Shown here: piece by piece, positions 37,623-39,456 of the stretch
Layout: each line of letters begins with the position of its first letter
Numbering within the stretch: the stretch's first letter is position 1
Origin: Methanobacteriota archaeon
Lineage (GTDB): Archaea; Thermoplasmatota; Thermoplasmata; RBG-16-68-12; JAJISG01
Direction of reading: 5' to 3'
DNA: 39,456 nucleotides
Assembly (NCBI GenBank): GCA_030594205.1
Contig: JAUVFR010000010.1
Span: 1-39,456 of the forward strand
Notes under the pieces: generated by a model
The model's input: only the letters and a program-made list of their open reading frames with translations
Database searches by the model: none
What the model was told of the DNA's origin: nothing
Position numbers and translations under genes: made by a program

Positions 37623-39456
37623 ATGGAACAAGTCTGGGTGGAGAAGTACCGACCCAGGAGCCTGGGAGAGGTCATCAATCAGACCGACATCGTGCCCCGG
37701 CTCCAGGCCTACGTGAAGACCCGAAGCCTGCCCCACCTCATGTTCGCCGGGCCGGCCGGGACGGGGAAGACCACGTCGGCCATCGCCCTCGCCCGCGAGT
37801 TGTTCGGGGAGGACTGGCGGGGAAATTTCGCACAGACAAACGCCAGTGTGGCTCCTGAAACGCCATGCCTGGTGCGAATTCACGGACAGGTTGAACGAAC
37901 GACATTTGGAACCCTCGCCAGAGAGAATTTCAACCAGGGCGACGGGAAGTACGCGGAACTTAGAGACTTCGACGTCCTATCCGTGGACCAACGATATCGG
38001 GTCCGCTTCTTACCGGCGACCCTTCTCTCGCGCCATCCCTGTGATGAACTGATTACGGTACGCTACGAGGGGGGCCAGGTCCGGACAAGTCCGGCCCACT
38101 CAGTAATGGTCTTTGACCAGACTGGCGGCATGACCTCGAAGAGGGCGGACACGCTGCATCCAGGTGACCTTCTCATCGGGTTTGCGGATGACCTTGCGGG
38201 CTTCCCGCAGACGCTCCCTGTTCTGGAGTTCTCCAAAGTATGGGAACTCGGCCCTTATTTCAACCCACGGGCGAAGAGAAACTTTCGATTCTACGAGAAC
38301 CTGGCCCTGAATCACCGGCTGTCATGGCTCATGGGGCTCTATCTGGCAGAGGGCTGTTCGATCATGCACAAGGGCGATACCTCTGGGGGAATCATATTTA
38401 CCGTTGGCTACCCGGAAGAATTCTCCGTGGCCGAACGGGCTGCTCTCATCCTTAACAGCGAACTAGGCCTACGCCCTACCCTCCAAGTGGCCTCATCCGG
38501 ATTCGACAGGAACCGTTTCTCCTCCATGCAGGTCCGTGCGCTGAATACGCAGCTGGGCCGGTTTTTCCGCCATCACTTTTACAACAAGGGCCAGAGGAAG
38601 AACGCACGAGCCAAGCGCGTCCCGGCCTTCGTCTTTGCGGCCCAGCCCGAGATTCGCAAGAGCTTCCTCAAGGGTTACCTGGGGGACGCTTCAGGGGAAT
38701 GGGGCCGGTACGTGCGTTATTCCTCTCGGTCGCAAGATGGCTTGGTGGATGTCGCCTGGCTGGGCCGCGTATCGGGACTGCATTCCAGTACCTTTGAGGA
38801 AGAGTCGCGCCTCGTCTGGCCCCCGGAAGGACCTCGAGCCCACTACCTGCCTGATTTGGTCCCGTCCTCGCTCGTACACGAGCTCTTTCGCCGTCTGGGA
38901 ATGCAGGAGACGTATTTCCTCAGACATTCCCTCTACTCCAAGAAATCGAAGCGGATGTCGAGAAGTGCAGTTCTCAATAAGCTGGCTGATCTCAAACCAG
39001 TCCGATCTGAGGTCTTTGCTTCGCGCATCCTGCGAATCCTGAACTCGCCCCTCTATTCAGTACGAGTGAATGATGTCCGACGAGCGCGGTATGACGGCGA
39101 CGTCTACGACGTTACGGTACCAGGTAGTCAGACATTCTGGGGCGGCACGACGCCGGTTCTCCTTCACAATAGCGACGCGAGAGGCATCGACGTCATCCGG
39201 ACCACGGTCAAGAACCAGGCCCGCATGGCCCCCATCGGAGAGGGGGGCTTCAAGATCATCTTCCTGGACGAGGCAGACCACCTCACCAACGACGCCCAGG
39301 CGGCCCTCCGACGCACCATGGAGATGTACACTCGGACCGCCCGCTTCATCCTCTCGGTGAACTACTCCAGCCGCATCATCCCCCCGATCCAGAGCCGCAC
39401 CGCCGTGTTCCGCTTTCGTCCCCTAAAACCGGAGCACGTTCAGGAGTACATGAAGC
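37623..39456 (+). CDS. rfcS: Replication factor C small subunit, intein-containing, cut by window edge
   Basis: The clamp-loader small subunit, an AAA+ ATPase that loads PCNA. The N-extein (74 residues) starts [20 protein letters not shown] and has Walker [15 protein letters not shown]. After a 442-residue intein, the C-extein resumes with [18 protein letters not shown], Walker [14 protein letters not shown], sensor 1 [13 protein letters not shown] and the RFC-box region [15 protein letters not shown], still open at the window end. Splicing restores NA-SDARGID, the RFC NASDERGI motif. The whole frame from 37623 to 39456 has no stop codon. Start is set by TATA and GGAGG. Confidence 0.95.
   Translation, partial: MEQVWVEKYRPRSLGEVINQTDIVPRLQAYVKTRSLPHLMFAGPAGTGKTTSAIALARELFGEDWRGNFAQTNASVAPETPCLVRIHGQVERTTFGTLARENFNQGDGKYAELRDFDVLSVDQRYRVRFLPATLLSRHPCDELITVRYEGGQVRTSPAHSVMVFDQTGGMTSKRADTLHPGDLLIGFADDLAGFPQTLPVLEFSKVWELGPYFNPRAKRNFRFYENLALNHRLSWLMGLYLAEGCSIMHKGDTSGGIIFTVGYPEEFSVAERAALILNSELGLRPTLQVASSGFDRNRFSSMQVRALNTQLGRFFRHHFYNKGQRKNARAKRVPAFVFAAQPEIRKSFLKGYLGDASGEWGRYVRYSSRSQDGLVDVAWLGRVSGLHSSTFEEESRLVWPPEGPRAHYLPDLVPSSLVHELFRRLGMQETYFLRHSLYSKKSKRMSRSAVLNKLADLKPVRSEVFASRILRILNSPLYSVRVNDVRRARYDGDVYDVTVPGSQTFWGGTTPVLLHNSDARGIDVIRTTVKNQARMAPIGEGGFKIIFLDEADHLTNDAQAALRRTMEMYTRTARFILSVNYSSRIIPPIQSRTAVFRFRPLKPEHVQEYMK
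37845..39170 (+). other. Intein with LAGLIDADG endonuclease domain inside rfcS
   Basis: A 442-residue self-splicing insertion with Ser at position 1 (block [13 protein letters not shown]). Block B reads [11 protein letters not shown] with the expected Thr and His; a hinge-like [11 protein letters not shown] follows. The endonuclease blocks are [11 protein letters not shown] (38325-38357) and [11 protein letters not shown] (38664-38696); the second is a poor match because the Asp is one place early. C-terminal blocks are [12 protein letters not shown] and TTPVLLHN, followed by Ser+1. It is visibly more A/T-rich and has more varied codons than the host gene, as expected of a mobile element. Confidence 0.9.

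Overview
The window looks like a gene-dense, high-GC archaeal chromosome segment. Archaeal marks seen in the sequence are: TATA boxes about 25-30 nt before many starts with little room for a leader, an intron-bearing tRNA-Met(CAT), ribosomal protein eS1 (S3Ae), an ATP-dependent DNA ligase, TtuA-type tRNA thiolase and a replication factor C small subunit carrying an intein. Membrane-anchored winged-helix regulators, DUF835 proteins, a beta-propeller lipoprotein-like protein and cupredoxin/CtaG-like genes fit a Thermoplasmatota-like euryarchaeon with some respiratory (copper) capability, but that placement is inference.

Layout. 1-4.1 kb: a BtrH/C39-like hypothetical, a small coiled-coil protein plus PadR regulator under a tandem-repeat operator, then on the minus strand ATP-type PEP carboxykinase and a membrane-anchored HTH regulator. 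4.1-6.2 kb: a secreted beta-propeller protein and tRNA-Met. 6.2-10.2 kb: a three-gene molybdenum hydroxylase operon (2Fe-2S, molybdopterin, FAD subunits) whose FAD subunit has the extra four-Cys insert of 4-hydroxybenzoyl-CoA reductase. 10.2-14.6 kb: eS1, then small membrane protein, cupredoxin, CtaG-like protein, a second CtaG-like gene broken into several frames, and a membrane-anchored beta protein; this is probably a copper/oxidase accessory cluster. 14.6-18 kb (minus): a GT2 glycosyltransferase and acetyl/acyl-CoA synthetase. 18-24 kb (plus): serS, a polytopic membrane protein, purB and DNA ligase. 24-29.7 kb: signalling and isoprenoid-like genes: a 7TM protein, a truncated FAD-oxidoreductase fragment, a divergent cis-prenyltransferase-like protein, a ribbon-helix-helix (RHH) regulator, a 7TM-DUF835x2 protein and a KaiC-like ATPase. 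Two related palindromes suggest the RHH protein controls itself and the KaiC-like operon. 29.7-33.2 kb: purA, two membrane proteins and ttuA. 33.3-37.6 kb: a 7TM/ATP-grasp ligase fusion, a membrane-anchored subtilase, a small membrane protein and a trypsin-like protease, closely packed. 37.6 kb to the end: rfcS interrupted by a 442-residue LAGLIDADG intein and cut by the window edge.

The most promising candidates for an undescribed system are the ATP-grasp/two-protease membrane cluster (33.3-37.6 kb) and the RHH-KaiC-DUF835 regulatory unit (25.5-29.4 kb). Convergent genes are extremely tightly packed; two pairs share a CTAG palindrome as both stop codons. Several genes lack an ATG/GTG/TTG before their conserved N-terminus. 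No CRISPR array, insertion sequence, rRNA or replication origin was seen.
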